Below, piece after piece: positions 17,896 through 27,793 of a DNA stretch of 64,000 nt. Source of the stretch: Cognatundibacterium griseum. Its GTDB lineage: Bacteria; Pseudomonadota; Gammaproteobacteria; Burkholderiales; Burkholderiaceae_D. The notes under the pieces were generated by a model, which did not search any database, was not told where the DNA came from, and saw nothing but the letters and a program-made list of their open reading frames with translations. The position numbers and the translations under genes were made by a program. How positions within the stretch are numbered: position 1 is the stretch's first letter; each line of letters opens with the position of its first letter. The DNA lies in assembly GCF_014284195.1 (NCBI RefSeq), contig NZ_JACOGC010000001.1, positions 868,001 through 932,000 of the forward strand, written 5' to 3'.

Positions 17896-18681
17896 TCAAT
17901 AGGAGCCTGGCACTGGACGCGAATAAACAAAATATTTACGCGACAGGAATTTCAGGAAGCTGCGGATAAACCAGTTGGCATGCGGTGACAGGACGCTGCG
18001 GTTTTTATGCGCTGCAAAATGTACCGCTTTCAGATGCGGGTAATAGCGTACTCCTTTTCCCAGCTTCAGATAGGAGCGGTAGCAGATGTCGACATCTTCA
18101 AAATACATGAAATAACGGTCATCAAAACCCTGCAGCTGTTCGTAATGTGCAGCATCGAACGCCAGAAATGCGCCGGAGGCCCAGTCGACATGGGTGGTTG
18201 CCGGTAAGCGGCTTTTGTCGTATGGCTGGGTCAGTGATTTGACAATCGCCATCCGGAGCGGCGACAGCCAGTCCGGAAACAGCCGCACGTTGGCATCCGG
18301 TGTGGTGAATTCATGATCTTTGTACAGATTCAGTGTTGCCAGCGGAAAGGCATCCTGTTGCATGTCGTGAACCAGTTGCCGCAGCACGGCAGGTTCAATG
18401 GCGATATCCGGATTCATGACGACAAACACATCTTTCACCTTTAAGCCGACACTGTTCTGAATTTGCCGGAACAGGAAATTGTTATTGGCGCCAAAACCGA
18501 GTCCCGGTGAGGCATTGGTATAGGAAATGCCATGCTGCAGGCAATAAGCTTTCAGTCTGGCAGAGGGCTGATTATCCTTGATCCATAGATGCAGGTCGTC
18601 CTGCGCGTCCAGCAGCCCGCCCAATTGACTGGAGATCAGCAGATCTTCATGGCCGTGGCTGATGATAGCGACATGAATCAT
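17896..18681 (-). CDS. Family 2 glycosyltransferase (rhamnosyltransferase-like)
   Basis: A 261-residue glycosyltransferase. ASPGLGFGANNNFLF and FVVMNPDIAIE form the GT2 nucleotide-sugar site. YFMYFEDVDICYRSYLKLG provides the Glu-Asp catalytic region, and a basic C-terminal stretch (FIRSFLKFLSRKYF) may bind the membrane. It resembles dTDP-Rha:GlcNAc rhamnosyltransferases (WbbL-like), which fits the rfb genes immediately upstream, but specificity is inferred. It precedes the reductase gene by 7 bp. A 207-bp gap with no obvious terminator separates it from rfbD. Confidence 0.85.
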   Translation of the reverse strand: MIHVAIISHGHEDLLISSQLGGLLDAQDDLHLWIKDNQPSARLKAYCLQHGISYTNASPGLGFGANNNFLFRQIQNSVGLKVKDVFVVMNPDIAIEPAVLRQLVHDMQQDAFPLATLNLYKDHEFTTPDANVRLFPDWLSPLRMAIVKSLTQPYDKSRLPATTHVDWASGAFLAFDAAHYEQLQGFDDRYFMYFEDVDICYRSYLKLGKGVRYYPHLKAVHFAAHKNRSVLSPHANWFIRSFLKFLSRKYFVYSRPVPGSY

Positions 18682-18888
18682 GAGACAAAATCCTGTGTGG
18701 TTTTATGATGAAATTATTTTGCCTGAGCATAGGGTGCGGTATGCATACCGCTGACTTGCTGTGAGGCACCGGATCAGGTTATCGCATTGTAAGCGCGGAG
18801 AGCTGCATTGTGTGCGTTATCGTCATTCAAACTCTGGTGAACTTCTGCGATCATCTTCGCACCGCCTCAGCGCAGTGCGCTGACGATC

Positions 18889-19794
18889 TCAGCTCAGGCA
18901 GGTCGCCAGTGCCTGTTGCCAGCTTGGTAACGTAATGCCAAACCGCTGACGGATGCTCGTTGTATCCAGGCAGGAATTCACTGGCCGGATTGCCGGTGTC
19001 GGATATTCTGTTGCCGGTATACCGTGCAAAGCAGGAGCTGTTTTGCTGAGCAAACCGTGTAGTGCAGCCCGGTGCAGGATTTCACCGGTAAAACCATGCC
19101 AACTGGTATGGCCGGTGGTCGTCAGGTTATAAATACCCTGATGCTGTTGCCACCATACCTGCGGGTTACTTGCCTGTGCCAGCTGACCTACGATGGCTGC
19201 CGTTGCATCGCTGATGGTTTGGGAAGAGGTCGGTGCGCCCCACTGGTCGTTGACGACACGCAGTTCGTCCCTTTCATTGGCCAGTCTCAGCATGGTCAGC
19301 AGGAAATTTTTACCAAAACGGGAATACACCCAGCTGGTGCGGAAGATCAGGTATTGGCAGCCGCTGGTAATGATGGCCTGTTCACCGGCCAGCTTGGTCT
19401 TGCCGTACACATTCAGCGGGTTGGTCGTATGGTTTTCCTGATATGCCTGCAAGCCGCCTTCTGCATTACGCAGGCTGCCGTCGAATACATAATCGGTGGA
19501 GTAGTGGATCAGGCCAATCCCGAGTTCTCTGGCGGCCGCTGCCAATGCAGACGGTGCCAGGGCATTGACCGCATGAGCGATTTCAGGTTCGCTTTCGGCC
19601 TTGTCGACCGCTGTATAGGCAGCGGGATTGATGATCAGATCAGGACGTGTGGCGAATACATAATCACGGATCTGATCGAGACGGCTCAGGTCGAGATCGG
19701 CCCGGCCCGGAGTCGTCAGCTGATGCGAGTGACCCAGTTGCTGCTGCAAGGCATGGCCGACCTGTCCGCTGACACCGGTAATCAGAATTTTCAT
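18889..19794 (-). CDS. rfbD: dTDP-4-dehydrorhamnose reductase
   Basis: A 301-residue SDR enzyme for the last step of dTDP-L-rhamnose synthesis. ILITGVSGQVGHALQQQL is the NAD(P)H site. STDYVFDGS and NVYGKTKLAGEQAI supply the catalytic Thr/Tyr-x-x-x-Lys, and FRTSWVYSRFGKNF is a family signature. Its start overlaps the rfbC stop by four bases (ATGA), so the four rfb genes are translationally coupled. Length is normal. Confidence 0.97.
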   Translation of the reverse strand: MKILITGVSGQVGHALQQQLGHSHQLTTPGRADLDLSRLDQIRDYVFATRPDLIINPAAYTAVDKAESEPEIAHAVNALAPSALAAAARELGIGLIHYSTDYVFDGSLRNAEGGLQAYQENHTTNPLNVYGKTKLAGEQAIITSGCQYLIFRTSWVYSRFGKNFLLTMLRLANERDELRVVNDQWGAPTSSQTISDATAAIVGQLAQASNPQVWWQQHQGIYNLTTTGHTSWHGFTGEILHRAALHGLLSKTAPALHGIPATEYPTPAIRPVNSCLDTTSIRQRFGITLPSWQQALATCLS

Positions 19795-20336
19795 GCAAAT
19801 ACCTCGGCATCAGCCAGCAATTTTCCCTGCTGGTCTTTGGCGGATAAGATGGGAGCGTCCTGAATCGGCCACTGAATGCCGATTGCCGGATCATTCCACT
19901 GCAGGCTGCGTTCATATTCTGGTGCCCAGTAATCAGTGGTTTTGTACAGAAACTCTGCCTTGTCGCTGGTCACCACAAAGCCGTGGGCAAAACCGGGAGG
20001 TATCCACAGTTGACGCTGGTTTTCCGCTGACAGCACAACACCGGTCCATTGTCCAAAACGCGGTGAACTCTTGCGCAGGTCCACCGCCACATCAAATACC
20101 TCGCCAGCCACGACCCGCACCAGTTTGCCCTGTGCCTGCTGAATCTGATAATGCAGGCCGCGTAAAATATTTTTGGCCGACATCGAGTGATTGTCCTGTA
20201 CGAATGGCAGGTCTACACCGGTCAGCTCGGTAAACTTCCGTGCGTTGAAGCTTTCAAAGAAAAAACCACGCTCATCACCGAATACTTTGGGTTCGATGAT
20301 CAGGACTTCAGGCAGGCTGGTAGGAATGACTTTCAT
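19791..20336 (-). CDS. rfbC: dTDP-4-dehydrorhamnose 3,5-epimerase
   Basis: A 181-residue cupin epimerase acting third in the dTDP-L-rhamnose pathway. FFESFNARKF, FVQDNHSMSAKNILRGLHYQ (with the catalytic His), the Asp of GEVFDVAVDLRKSSP and IPPGFAHGFVV are all present. It starts two bases after the rfbA stop and overlaps rfbD by four. Confidence 0.97.
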   Translation of the reverse strand: MKVIPTSLPEVLIIEPKVFGDERGFFFESFNARKFTELTGVDLPFVQDNHSMSAKNILRGLHYQIQQAQGKLVRVVAGEVFDVAVDLRKSSPRFGQWTGVVLSAENQRQLWIPPGFAHGFVVTSDKAEFLYKTTDYWAPEYERSLQWNDPAIGIQWPIQDAPILSAKDQQGKLLADAEVFA

Positions 20337-20338
20337 GC

Positions 20339-21235
20339 TTAAAACGATTTTTTCTGTAAAAGTTGTAACAAATAACGCCCATATTCATTTTTCTTCAGCG
20401 GCTGAGCCAGCTTCTCGAGCTGCTCCGCACTGATGTACTGCCGGCGGAACGCAATTTCTTCCGGACAGGCAATCTTCAGTCCCTGGCGTTTTTCAATCGT
20501 CGCCACAAACTGTCCTGCTTCCAGCAGAGACTCATGCGTGCCGGTATCGAGCCAGGCCATACCACGTCCCATCAGCTCCACATTCAGTTGGCCTTGTTTC
20601 AGATACACGTTGTTCACATCGGTAATTTCCAGCTCGCCCCGCGCTGATGGCTGAATCTGTGCCGCGATATCACAGACTTGCTGGTCGTAAAAATACAGAC
20701 CGGTCACCGCATAGTTGGATTTCGGCTGCACCGGCTTCTCTTCAATGCTGATCGCCTGCCGGTTACCATCAAACGCGACTACTCCGTAGCGCTCCGGATC
20801 ATGCACATGATAAGCAAAGACCGTGGCACCCTGGTCTTGGGTATCGGCATGACGCAACTGCGGCTCAAAATCATGGCCGTAATAAATGTTGTCGCCCAGA
20901 ATCAGCGCTGAGGGCGCGTTGCCGATGAATTCCCTGCCGATAATAAATGCCTGGGCCAGTCCATCCGGAGATGGCTGGACGGCGTATTGCAGATTGATCC
21001 CCCATTGGGAACCGTCGCCCAGCAACTCCGCAAAGCGGGGCGTATCCTGAGGCGTGGAGATGATCAGAATGTCACGCATTCCCGCCAGCATCAGCGAGGT
21101 CAGCGGGTAGTAAATCATCGGTTTGTCGTACACCGGCAGCAATTGCTTGGAAATGGCCTGTGTCACCGGATACAGACGGGTGCCGGAGCCGCCCGCCAGA
21201 ATAATGCCTTTACGGCTGCTCAAAGAAAAACTCAT
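20339..21235 (-). CDS. rfbA: Glucose-1-phosphate thymidylyltransferase
   Basis: A 298-residue nucleotidyltransferase that makes dTDP-glucose, the first step to dTDP-L-rhamnose. [16 protein letters not shown] is the dTTP-binding signature, followed by [27 protein letters not shown] and the sugar-binding [19 protein letters not shown]. It overlaps rfbB by four bases. All active-site segments are intact. Confidence 0.97.
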   Translation of the reverse strand: MSFSLSSRKGIILAGGSGTRLYPVTQAISKQLLPVYDKPMIYYPLTSLMLAGMRDILIISTPQDTPRFAELLGDGSQWGINLQYAVQPSPDGLAQAFIIGREFIGNAPSALILGDNIYYGHDFEPQLRHADTQDQGATVFAYHVHDPERYGVVAFDGNRQAISIEEKPVQPKSNYAVTGLYFYDQQVCDIAAQIQPSARGELEITDVNNVYLKQGQLNVELMGRGMAWLDTGTHESLLEAGQFVATIEKRQGLKIACPEEIAFRRQYISAEQLEKLAQPLKKNEYGRYLLQLLQKKSF

Positions 21236-22299
21236 GCCGAATCCTTTGTACGATATTGCAGATCAACCCACTTCATGTAATCCCCGGACTGCACCTGGCC
21301 AACCCATGCATCATTGGCCAGATACCATTGCACGGTCTGGCGCAATCCAGTGGCAAACGTTTCTGCAGGCTTCCAGCCCAGCTCCCGCTCAATCTTGCGG
21401 GCATCGATCGCATAACGGCGGTCATGGCCCGGGCGGTCCGTGATATGACGGATCTGGTCCCGGTAGCTGCCGCTTGCCTTGGGGGCGAGTTCGTCGAGCA
21501 GATCGCAGATTGCATGTACCACACTCAGATTGGTCTGCTCATTCCAGCCGCCGACGTTATAGGTTTCCCCGGTACGCCCGGCTTCCAGCACCCGGCGGAT
21601 CGCCGCGCAATGATCGGTGACAAACAGCCAGTCGCGCACCTGCTGTCCATCGCCATAGACCGGTAAATCCTTGCCGGCACGGGCATTGGTGATGATCAGC
21701 GGAATCAGTTTCTCCGGGAAATGATAGGGGCCATAGTTATTCGAACAATTGGTCGTCAGCACCGGCAGGCCATAGGTGTGGTGATACGCGCGCACCAGAT
21801 GATCCGATGCCGCCTTGGAGGCGGAGTAGGGGCTGTTCGGCGCATACGGTGTCGTCTCGCTGAATGGCGCATCGTCCGGCCCCAAAGTGCCATATACCTC
21901 ATCGGTGGACACATGCAGGAAACGGAATCCGGTTCTGGCTTCCCCTTCCAGAGTATTCCAGTAAGCGCGGGCCGCCTCCAGCAGACTGAAGGTGCCATTG
22001 ACATTGGTCGTCACGAAGGCAGCGGGACCGTGAATCGAACGGTCGACATGACTTTCGGCGGCAAAATGCACGATGGCACGTGGGCGGTGCTGTGCAAACA
22101 GGGACTGCAAGGTGGCGGTGTCACAGATATCGCCCTGGACAAACAGATGGCGCGGGTCGTCGCGCAGGCTGTGCAGGTTATTCAGATTGCCGGCGTAGGT
22201 GAGTTTGTCGTAGTTCAGAACGGCTTCATCAGATTGTGCGAGCCAGCTTAAGACGAAATTGGCACCGATGAAGCCGGCACCGCCTGTAACAAAAATCAT
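21232..22299 (-). CDS. rfbB: dTDP-glucose 4,6-dehydratase
   Basis: About 355 residues; second step of dTDP-L-rhamnose synthesis and first gene of rfb[22 protein letters not shown] is the NAD site, [14 protein letters not shown] contains the catalytic Thr-Asp-Glu, and [20 protein letters not shown] the Tyr-x-x-x-Lys. The ATG at 22299 has AGGGG about seven bases upstream. A TTG two codons earlier is in frame but less likely. This is the 5' end of the polysaccharide block in this window. Confidence 0.97.
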   Translation of the reverse strand: MIFVTGGAGFIGANFVLSWLAQSDEAVLNYDKLTYAGNLNNLHSLRDDPRHLFVQGDICDTATLQSLFAQHRPRAIVHFAAESHVDRSIHGPAAFVTTNVNGTFSLLEAARAYWNTLEGEARTGFRFLHVSTDEVYGTLGPDDAPFSETTPYAPNSPYSASKAASDHLVRAYHHTYGLPVLTTNCSNNYGPYHFPEKLIPLIITNARAGKDLPVYGDGQQVRDWLFVTDHCAAIRRVLEAGRTGETYNVGGWNEQTNLSVVHAICDLLDELAPKASGSYRDQIRHITDRPGHDRRYAIDARKIERELGWKPAETFATGLRQTVQWYLANDAWVGQVQSGDYMKWVDLQYRTKDSA

Positions 22300-22415
22300 A
22301 AACAACCCCTGTCAGAACCGCTTGTTGTAATGGTAAAGCTGCGATTTTACTTGAGATAACAGGGAATACCACGGATTTTGTCAGACTTTCCAGCAGTCAA
22401 TGACCGGCACGAGGC

Positions 22416-22520
22416 TCAGAAAAACCTGATCTGGACGGGCGACGAGGATGAAATGCAGATCCAGATCACGGCTGCAATCGTATAGATGAATAATAGTAAA
22501 GAGATAATGGTTGTTTTCAT
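22416..22520 (-). CDS. 34-residue single-span membrane peptide
   Basis: An ATG at 22520 preceded by AGGAG with seven-base spacing opens a 34-codon frame. The product starts MKTTIISLLLFIYTIAAV, has one hydrophobic span of ~22 residues, a short Ser run and a positively charged tail ending in two Phe. The ribosome site is one of the best in the window. It is alone between rfbB (96 bp downstream on the same strand) and the palindromic element. Family not recognised. It could be a small membrane regulator or stress peptide, by analogy only. Confidence 0.55.
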   Translation of the reverse strand: MKTTIISLLLFIYTIAAVIWICISSSSPVQIRFF

Positions 22521-22691
22521 TATCTGCTCCTGATCAGTCGGGAAAATGAAGAATACGCCAGCGCCTTTGCCTGCGGGACGGCGTATTGACCTGAGTATGT
22601 AAGGTGTGCCAACAGTGCTGATTCCAGCATAGGGTCGCGCGGTGGCCTTGTCCGTAAAAAGTTGTTTGTTTTTTGTTACTGAATGTATGAA

Positions 22692-22797
22692 ATAGGACTT
22701 ACGCAAAGTTGCTCCGGCAAGGCATGGCGACGAAGACAGTACGAATAGTACGGCTAGGAGCCATAACGCCGCTGGGGCGGTTTTGCGTAAGTCCTAT
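22692..22797. repeat. 106-bp palindromic MITE-like element
   Basis: Perfect 16-bp terminal inverted repeats, ATAGGACTTACGCAAA at 22692-22707 and its reverse complement at 22782-22797, bound a 74-bp centre that is itself an imperfect palindrome around AGTACGAATAGTAC. There is no coding frame inside. TATGAA occurs at both edges (22687-22692 and 22795-22800) and could be part of a target duplication, though it overlaps the repeats. The form fits a miniature inverted-repeat element or a large REP-type repeat. It lies about 45 bp upstream of the grpE heat-shock promoter. Confidence 0.7.
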
Positions 22798-22841
22798 GAA
22801 AACAAGTTGCAATCAAAATGTCCGCACCTCACAATCGCGGA

Positions 22842-22868
22842 CTTGAAAAAATGCGGATCATCCCCAAT
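22842..22868 (+). promoter_or_regulatory. Sigma-32 promoter of grpE
   Basis: CTTGAAA (22842-22848), a 13-base spacer and CCCCAAT (22862-22868) match the heat-shock consensus CTTGAAA / CCCCATNT. It sits about 35 bp before the grpE start codon. Confidence 0.85.
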
Positions 22869-22902
22869 TGCCGCTTCAATATGTTATTGACTGGAGAAAC
22901 AG

Positions 22903-23493
22903 ATGCAAGAGCAAGAAAATCAACAGACAGAACAGGCTGCGACGGATAATGCAGCGACACAGGCTGCTGCTGAAAAAGATGTTGCCGGAGCAACAGAAAC
23001 GATTGTTACCGGTGATACACCGCATGAGGTGATTGAAGACAGCGCCAAGCGCATCGCTGAACTGGAAGCGAAAGTTGCGGAGCTGCACGATGCCTTTATG
23101 CGTGCCAAAGCCGATGGTGAAAATATCCGCCGTCGCGCTCAGGACGATATTGCCAAGGCACATAAATTCGCAATTGAAGGTTTTGCCGAAGCCATGGTGC
23201 CAGTCAAGGACAGTCTCGAAATGGCACTAAAAGTCGAAACGCCATCCGTTGAGTCGCTGAAAGAAGGCGTGGACATTACATTGAAGCAATTAGTTGCCGC
23301 TTTTGAAAAAAACCGCCTGCAGGAAGTGAATCCGGCTCAGGGCGACAAGCTCGATCCGATGAAACACCAGGCAATCTCGATGGTACCCGCTGAGCAAGAG
23401 TCCAATACCGTGGTATCGGTATTGCAAAAAGGTTACACCATCGCTGATCGCTTGTTGCGTCCGGCGCTGGTGACAGTGGCACAAGGCAAGTAA
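22903..23493 (+). CDS. grpE: Nucleotide exchange factor GrpE
   Basis: A 196-residue cytoplasmic cochaperone that releases ADP from DnaK. The acidic, Gln/Ala-rich N-terminus (residues 1-45) leads into a long coiled-coil helix ([35 protein letters not shown]). The C-terminal beta domain contains [17 protein letters not shown] and [21 protein letters not shown], the conserved GrpE signature. GGAG lies seven bases before the ATG. First gene of the heat-shock block. Confidence 0.97.
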   Translation: MQEQENQQTEQAATDNAATQAAAEKDVAGATETIVTGDTPHEVIEDSAKRIAELEAKVAELHDAFMRAKADGENIRRRAQDDIAKAHKFAIEGFAEAMVPVKDSLEMALKVETPSVESLKEGVDITLKQLVAAFEKNRLQEVNPAQGDKLDPMKHQAISMVPAEQESNTVVSVLQKGYTIADRLLRPALVTVAQGK

Positions 23494-23538
23494 AAACGTC
23501 AAAAAACATAAAAAACGTAAAAAAACACGTAAAAATTC

Positions 23539-23566
23539 CTTGAAAACCGTGTTTTTTACCTTATAT
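23539..23566 (+). promoter_or_regulatory. Second sigma-32-type promoter before dnaK
   Basis: CTTGAAA (23539-23545), 13 bases, then CCTTATAT (23559-23566). The -35 is perfect and the -10 partial. It lies inside an AT-rich gap with an inverted repeat (GTAAAAAAACACG at 23517-23529 against CGTGTTTTTTAC at 23548-23559) that could weakly terminate grpE transcripts. The gap also contains three spaced ACGT-plus-A-run units. Confidence 0.6.
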
Positions 23567-23660
23567 CCGAAACAGACGAGCTGGACAGCCTGATTGCAGT
23601 ACCATTAGTCTCAGCAGCTCACCAACATCACAAATAAAATCTATATATTGAGGGAACATC

Positions 23661-25595
23661 ATGGGAAAAATGATCGGTATTGATTTGGGTACAACCAATT
23701 CTTGCGTTGCAGTCATGGAAGGCGGACAGCCAAAAGTGATTGAAAATGCAGAAGGCGCGCGCACCACGCCTTCTATCATCGCTTATCAGGAAGACGGCGA
23801 AATTCTGGTCGGTGCATCGGCCAAGCGTCAGGCTGTCACCAATCCAAAAAACACACTGTTCGCAGTCAAGCGTCTGATTGGCCGTAAATTCGAGGAAAAA
23901 GAAGTCCAGAAAGACATCGGCCTGATGCCTTACACCATTTCCAAAGCGGATAACGGCGATGCCTGGGTTTCCGTGCGCGACAAAAAACTGGCGCCGCCAC
24001 AGATCTCCGCTGAAGTTCTGCGCAAAATGAAAAAAACTGCCGAAGATTATCTCGGCGAGGAAGTGACAGAAGCCGTCATTACCGTACCGGCTTATTTTAA
24101 CGATGCACAACGTCAGGCAACCAAAGATGCTGGCCGTATCGCTGGTCTGGACGTCAAGCGCATCATTAACGAACCAACCGCTGCGGCGCTGGCTTTCGGT
24201 CTGGATAAAAAAGAAAAAGGTGATCGCAAGATTGCCGTCTACGATCTGGGTGGCGGTACCTTTGACGTTTCCATTATTGAGATTGCAGACGTAGATGGTG
24301 AAATGCAGTTTGAAGTTTTGTCCACCAACGGCGACACTTTCCTGGGCGGCGAAGACTTCGATCAGCGTGTGATCGACTACATCATCGATGAATTCAAGAA
24401 AATCAATGGCCTGGATCTGTCCAAAGATCCTATCGCCTTGCAGCGTATTAAAGCTTCTGCCGAGCGTGCGAAGATTGAATTGTCCAGCTCCCAGCAGACA
24501 GAAATCAATGAGCCTTACATCGCGATGGCCAACGGCGCACCAGTGCATCTGAACCTGAAGATCACCCGCGCCAAGCTGGAAGCACTGGTGGAAGAGTTGA
24601 TCCAGAAGACCATGGAACCATGCCGTCTGGCGATCAAGGATGCCGGTGTCAAGACATCAGATATCGATGACGTGATTCTGGTTGGCGGTATGACCCGTAT
24701 GCCTAAGGTGCAGGAGCTGGTCAAGGAATTCTTTGGCAAGGAGCCGCGTAAAGACGTTAATCCTGATGAGGCCGTGGCTGTTGGTGCCGCGATCCAGGGT
24801 TCCGTATTGTCGGGCGACCGTAAAGACGTGCTGCTGCTGGACGTGACACCGTTGTCCCTCGGTATCGAGACACTGGGTGGTGTGATGACCAAGATGATCC
24901 AGAAGAATACGACCATCCCGACCAAGTTCAGCCAAGTATTTTCGACTGCCGATGATAATCAGCCTGCAGTCACGATCAAGGTGTTCCAGGGTGAGCGTGA
25001 AATCGCTGCTGGCAACAAAGGACTTGGCGAATTCAACCTCGAAGGCATTCCGCCAGCACCACGCGGGACACCACAGATTGAAGTGACTTTTGATATTGAT
25101 GCGAATGGTATTTTGCATGTCGGCGCAAAAGATAAGGCAACCGGCAAGGAAAACAAGATCACGATCAAAGCTAACTCCGGTCTGACTGAAGACGAAATTC
25201 AGAAGATGGTAAAAGATGCCGAGCTGAACGCAGAAGAAGACAAGCGCGTGAAAGAACTGGCTGAATCCCGTAATCAGGGCGATGCGCTGGTGCATTCCAC
25301 CAAGAAGGCATTGGCTGAACACGGAGACAAGCTGGACGCTGGTGAAAAAGAAAAGATCGAAGCTGCAATCAAAGAACTGGAAGACGTGCTGAAGTCCGGC
25401 GACAAAGCTGAGATCGACACCAAGCTGGGCGCTTTGTCGACGGCATCACAGAAACTGGGTGAAAAAGTGTATGCGGATATGCAGGCTCAGCAGGCTGCTG
25501 CAGGCGCAGCAGGTGGTGCCGCCGGTGCTGAAGCCAAACCGCATGACGACGATGTGGTTGATGCCGACTTTAAAGAAGTGAAAGACGGTAAATAA
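23661..25595 (+). CDS. dnaK: Chaperone DnaK (Hsp70)
   Basis: A 644-residue Hsp70. [36 protein letters not shown], the phosphate-2 loop [18 protein letters not shown] and [14 protein letters not shown] define the ATPase domain (1-385). The substrate-binding domain and helical lid follow, with the acidic tail ending [12 protein letters not shown], typical of proteobacterial DnaK. AGGGA lies before the ATG. Transcription is likely both from the grpE promoter and from its own heat-shock promoter. Confidence 0.99.
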   Translation: MGKMIGIDLGTTNSCVAVMEGGQPKVIENAEGARTTPSIIAYQEDGEILVGASAKRQAVTNPKNTLFAVKRLIGRKFEEKEVQKDIGLMPYTISKADNGDAWVSVRDKKLAPPQISAEVLRKMKKTAEDYLGEEVTEAVITVPAYFNDAQRQATKDAGRIAGLDVKRIINEPTAAALAFGLDKKEKGDRKIAVYDLGGGTFDVSIIEIADVDGEMQFEVLSTNGDTFLGGEDFDQRVIDYIIDEFKKINGLDLSKDPIALQRIKASAERAKIELSSSQQTEINEPYIAMANGAPVHLNLKITRAKLEALVEELIQKTMEPCRLAIKDAGVKTSDIDDVILVGGMTRMPKVQELVKEFFGKEPRKDVNPDEAVAVGAAIQGSVLSGDRKDVLLLDVTPLSLGIETLGGVMTKMIQKNTTIPTKFSQVFSTADDNQPAVTIKVFQGEREIAAGNKGLGEFNLEGIPPAPRGTPQIEVTFDIDANGILHVGAKDKATGKENKITIKANSGLTEDEIQKMVKDAELNAEEDKRVKELAESRNQGDALVHSTKKALAEHGDKLDAGEKEKIEAAIKELEDVLKSGDKAEIDTKLGALSTASQKLGEKVYADMQAQQAAAGAAGGAAGAEAKPHDDDVVDADFKEVKDGK

Positions 25596-25628
25596 ATCTT
25601 CAGCCTGACGGGGTGATCCGTCATGATG

Positions 25629-25664
25629 CGCCGGGTCACTCGCGCTTTGCGATGTCACCCGGCG
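25629..25664 (+). other. Hairpin between dnaK and dnaJ
   Basis: An 8-bp perfect stem (CGCCGGGT 25629-25636 / ACCCGGCG 25657-25664) with a 20-base loop and no proper T-tract. It may act as an attenuator or RNA-stability element lowering dnaJ relative to dnaK. This is inferred from position. Confidence 0.45.
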
Positions 25665-25716
25665 TTTGCGCTTAGTCTGCCCCAGAGCGGACAATGAATA
25701 CAAAGGTTAACTAAAG

Positions 25717-26835
25717 ATGGCGAAGCGTGATTTTTATGAAATTCTCGGAGTCGGTAAAAACGCCTCTGAAGACGAAATCAAAAAGGCTTATCGCAAACTG
25801 GCGATGAAATATCATCCGGACCGTAATCCGGATAATAAAGTCGCGGAAGACAAGTTTAAGGAAGCCAAAGAAGCTTACGAGATGTTATCCGACAGCCAGA
25901 AGCGTGATGCTTACGACCGCTATGGCCATGCCGGCGTCGATCCGAATATGGGCGGCGGCGGTGGCCCGGGTGCAGGTGGTTTCGCCGATGCTTTTGGCGA
26001 TATTTTCGGAGATATTTTTGGCGGTGGCCGTCGCAATGCCGGCCCACAGGTTTATCGTGGCGCTGATCTGCGTTATAACCTTGAAATTACGCTGGAACAG
26101 GCTGCAAACGGATTTGACACCACGATTCGCGTGCCGAGCTGGGATGAGTGCGATACCTGTCATGGTTCCGGCGCCAAACCCGGTACCTCTCCGGTAACCT
26201 GTACCACGTGCGGCGGTCATGGTCAGGTGCGCATGCAGCAGGGATTGTTCAGCATCCAGCAGGCTTGTCCGAAATGTCACGGCACCGGCAAAATGATTCC
26301 TGAGCCTTGTACCACCTGTTCCGGTGTTGGCCGGATCAAACGGAACAAGACCCTCGAAGTCAAGATTCCTGCCGGGATTGATGATGGCATGCGGATCCGT
26401 TCATCCGGTAATGGTGAGCCGGGTGTGAATGGCGGCCCGCCGGGCGATCTGTATGTTGAAATTCATATCAAGCAGCATCCGGTATTCCAGCGCGAAGGCG
26501 ATGATTTGCATTGCGAGATTCCGATTTCTTTTGTGAAGGCAGCCCTGGGTGGTGAGATCGAAGTGCCGACGCTGAGTGGCAAGGCGTCGTTCACCGTGCC
26601 GGAAGGAACCCAATCTGGTAAAACATTCCGTTTGCGCAGCAAAGGCGTCAAAGGAGTGCGTTCCGGTTATGCCGGCGACCTGTTCTGCCATGTTGTGATC
26701 GAGACGCCAGTGAAGCTGACCGAAAAGCAAAAAGAGTTGCTGCGTGATTTTGAAAAGCTGACTGTAGAAGGCGGTTCCAAACACAGCCCGCAGAGTAAGA
26801 GCTGGATGGATAAGGTCAAGAAGTTCTTTGAATGA
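25717..26835 (+). CDS. dnaJ: Chaperone DnaJ (Hsp40)
   Basis: A 372-residue type I Hsp40. The J domain (1-70) contains the HPD motif in [10 protein letters not shown] Gly/Phe-rich linker follows (75-105). Four CxxCxGxG zinc motifs ([36 protein letters not shown]) lie between about 145 and 210, with the substrate-binding beta domains after. All elements are intact. It stimulates DnaK ATPase and delivers substrates. Confidence 0.99.
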   Translation: MAKRDFYEILGVGKNASEDEIKKAYRKLAMKYHPDRNPDNKVAEDKFKEAKEAYEMLSDSQKRDAYDRYGHAGVDPNMGGGGGPGAGGFADAFGDIFGDIFGGGRRNAGPQVYRGADLRYNLEITLEQAANGFDTTIRVPSWDECDTCHGSGAKPGTSPVTCTTCGGHGQVRMQQGLFSIQQACPKCHGTGKMIPEPCTTCSGVGRIKRNKTLEVKIPAGIDDGMRIRSSGNGEPGVNGGPPGDLYVEIHIKQHPVFQREGDDLHCEIPISFVKAALGGEIEVPTLSGKASFTVPEGTQSGKTFRLRSKGVKGVRSGYAGDLFCHVVIETPVKLTEKQKELLRDFEKLTVEGGSKHSPQSKSWMDKVKKFFE

Positions 26836-26859
26836 GCGCTGGTTCACCGTGAGTAAGCA

Positions 26860-26887
26860 AAGCCCTGCCATGTGCGGGGCTTTTCTT
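26860..26887 (+). terminator. Terminator after dnaJ
   Basis: AGCCCTGC / GCGGGGCT stem (one G-T pair) with a short loop and TTTTCTTTT tail. Confidence 0.8.
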
Positions 26888-27063
26888 TTAGCAGATTTAC
26901 CGGAAAGCGGCGATGCGACCGGATTAGGTGGCGCGCTCGAAAAAACAGACGGATTTTTCAGCCGGAATCGGTTAAGCTAAAGCGCCATGCAAACAATTAC
27001 ATCATGATCATGGGCATCAGACGGCGAACATCGCGCTGATGAAAAATATTCACAGGAGACAAT

Positions 27064-27672
27064 ATGCGTTGGAATCGATATAAATGCTGGTTGGCAGGTT
27101 TGGGATTGTTGATAGGTACGAGCGCGCAGGCTGCAACCACCGATGTGGCAGGTGTGAAATTCGAGGAGTCCGTGCAGGTGGCCAATACCGATCTGCATCT
27201 GAATGGGGCAGGCATCCGCTATAAGGCGATTTTCAAGGTATATGCGGCCGGACTGTATCTGAAAGAGAAAAAAACAACTGTGCCGGACGTGCTGGCATCT
27301 GCCGGACCACGCCGCGTTACGATCGTGATGTTACGCGACCTGAGCAATGAAGATTTTGGCCGCGGTTTTATGCAAGGCATCCAGCAGAATACGGATAGGG
27401 CAGAAAAAGCAAAACTGACATCCCAGTTCCTGCGCTTTGGTGAGCTGTTTGCATCGGTTCCCGAACTCAAAAAGGGCGATGTTATGACGAATGACTGGAT
27501 TCCGGGCGTTGGGACGATAGTTTCACTCAATGGCAAGAAAATGGGGGAGCCTTACCCGGATCTGGCTTTCTACAATGCACTGCTGCGCATCTGGCTGGGT
27601 GAGAATCCAGTGGATCGTGGCCTGAAAAAAGCCATGCTGGCAGAAACAGAAAGCAGAAACAGCTATCACTGA
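27064..27672 (+). CDS. Chalcone-isomerase-like periplasmic protein
   Basis: A 202-residue protein with signal peptide (cleavage near SAQA, residue 24) and the bacterial chalcone-isomerase-like fold. The stretch NGAGIRYKAIFKVYAAGLYL, the FMQGIQQN region and WIPGVGTIVSLNGK are the usual landmarks. Bacterial members of this family are not known to make flavonoids, and a role in binding fatty-acid-like ligands is only suggested for relatives. CAGGAG lies seven bases before the ATG. It is a single gene between two terminators. Confidence 0.85.
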   Translation: MRWNRYKCWLAGLGLLIGTSAQAATTDVAGVKFEESVQVANTDLHLNGAGIRYKAIFKVYAAGLYLKEKKTTVPDVLASAGPRRVTIVMLRDLSNEDFGRGFMQGIQQNTDRAEKAKLTSQFLRFGELFASVPELKKGDVMTNDWIPGVGTIVSLNGKKMGEPYPDLAFYNALLRIWLGENPVDRGLKKAMLAETESRNSYH

Positions 27673-27703
27673 TGGATTTCGCATCATCTTGCACTAGATA
27701 TTA

Positions 27704-27733
27704 AACGCAGCAGCCTTCAGGCGCTGCGTTTTC
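27704..27733 (+). terminator. Terminator after the chalcone-isomerase-like gene
   Basis: AACGCAGC / GCTGCGTT stem with an 11-base loop, then TTCTGTTT. The tail is short. Confidence 0.7.
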
Positions 27734-27793
27734 TGTTTATGCAGACTTACTGCATAAAGGTTAGAATCACGCCTGTTTTCATATCAGGAACCG

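Noticed and set aside
23628..24548. A 306-codon frame antisense to dnaK
   Set aside because: Antisense frames opposite dnaK are a known consequence of its codon usage. No start signals or family match.
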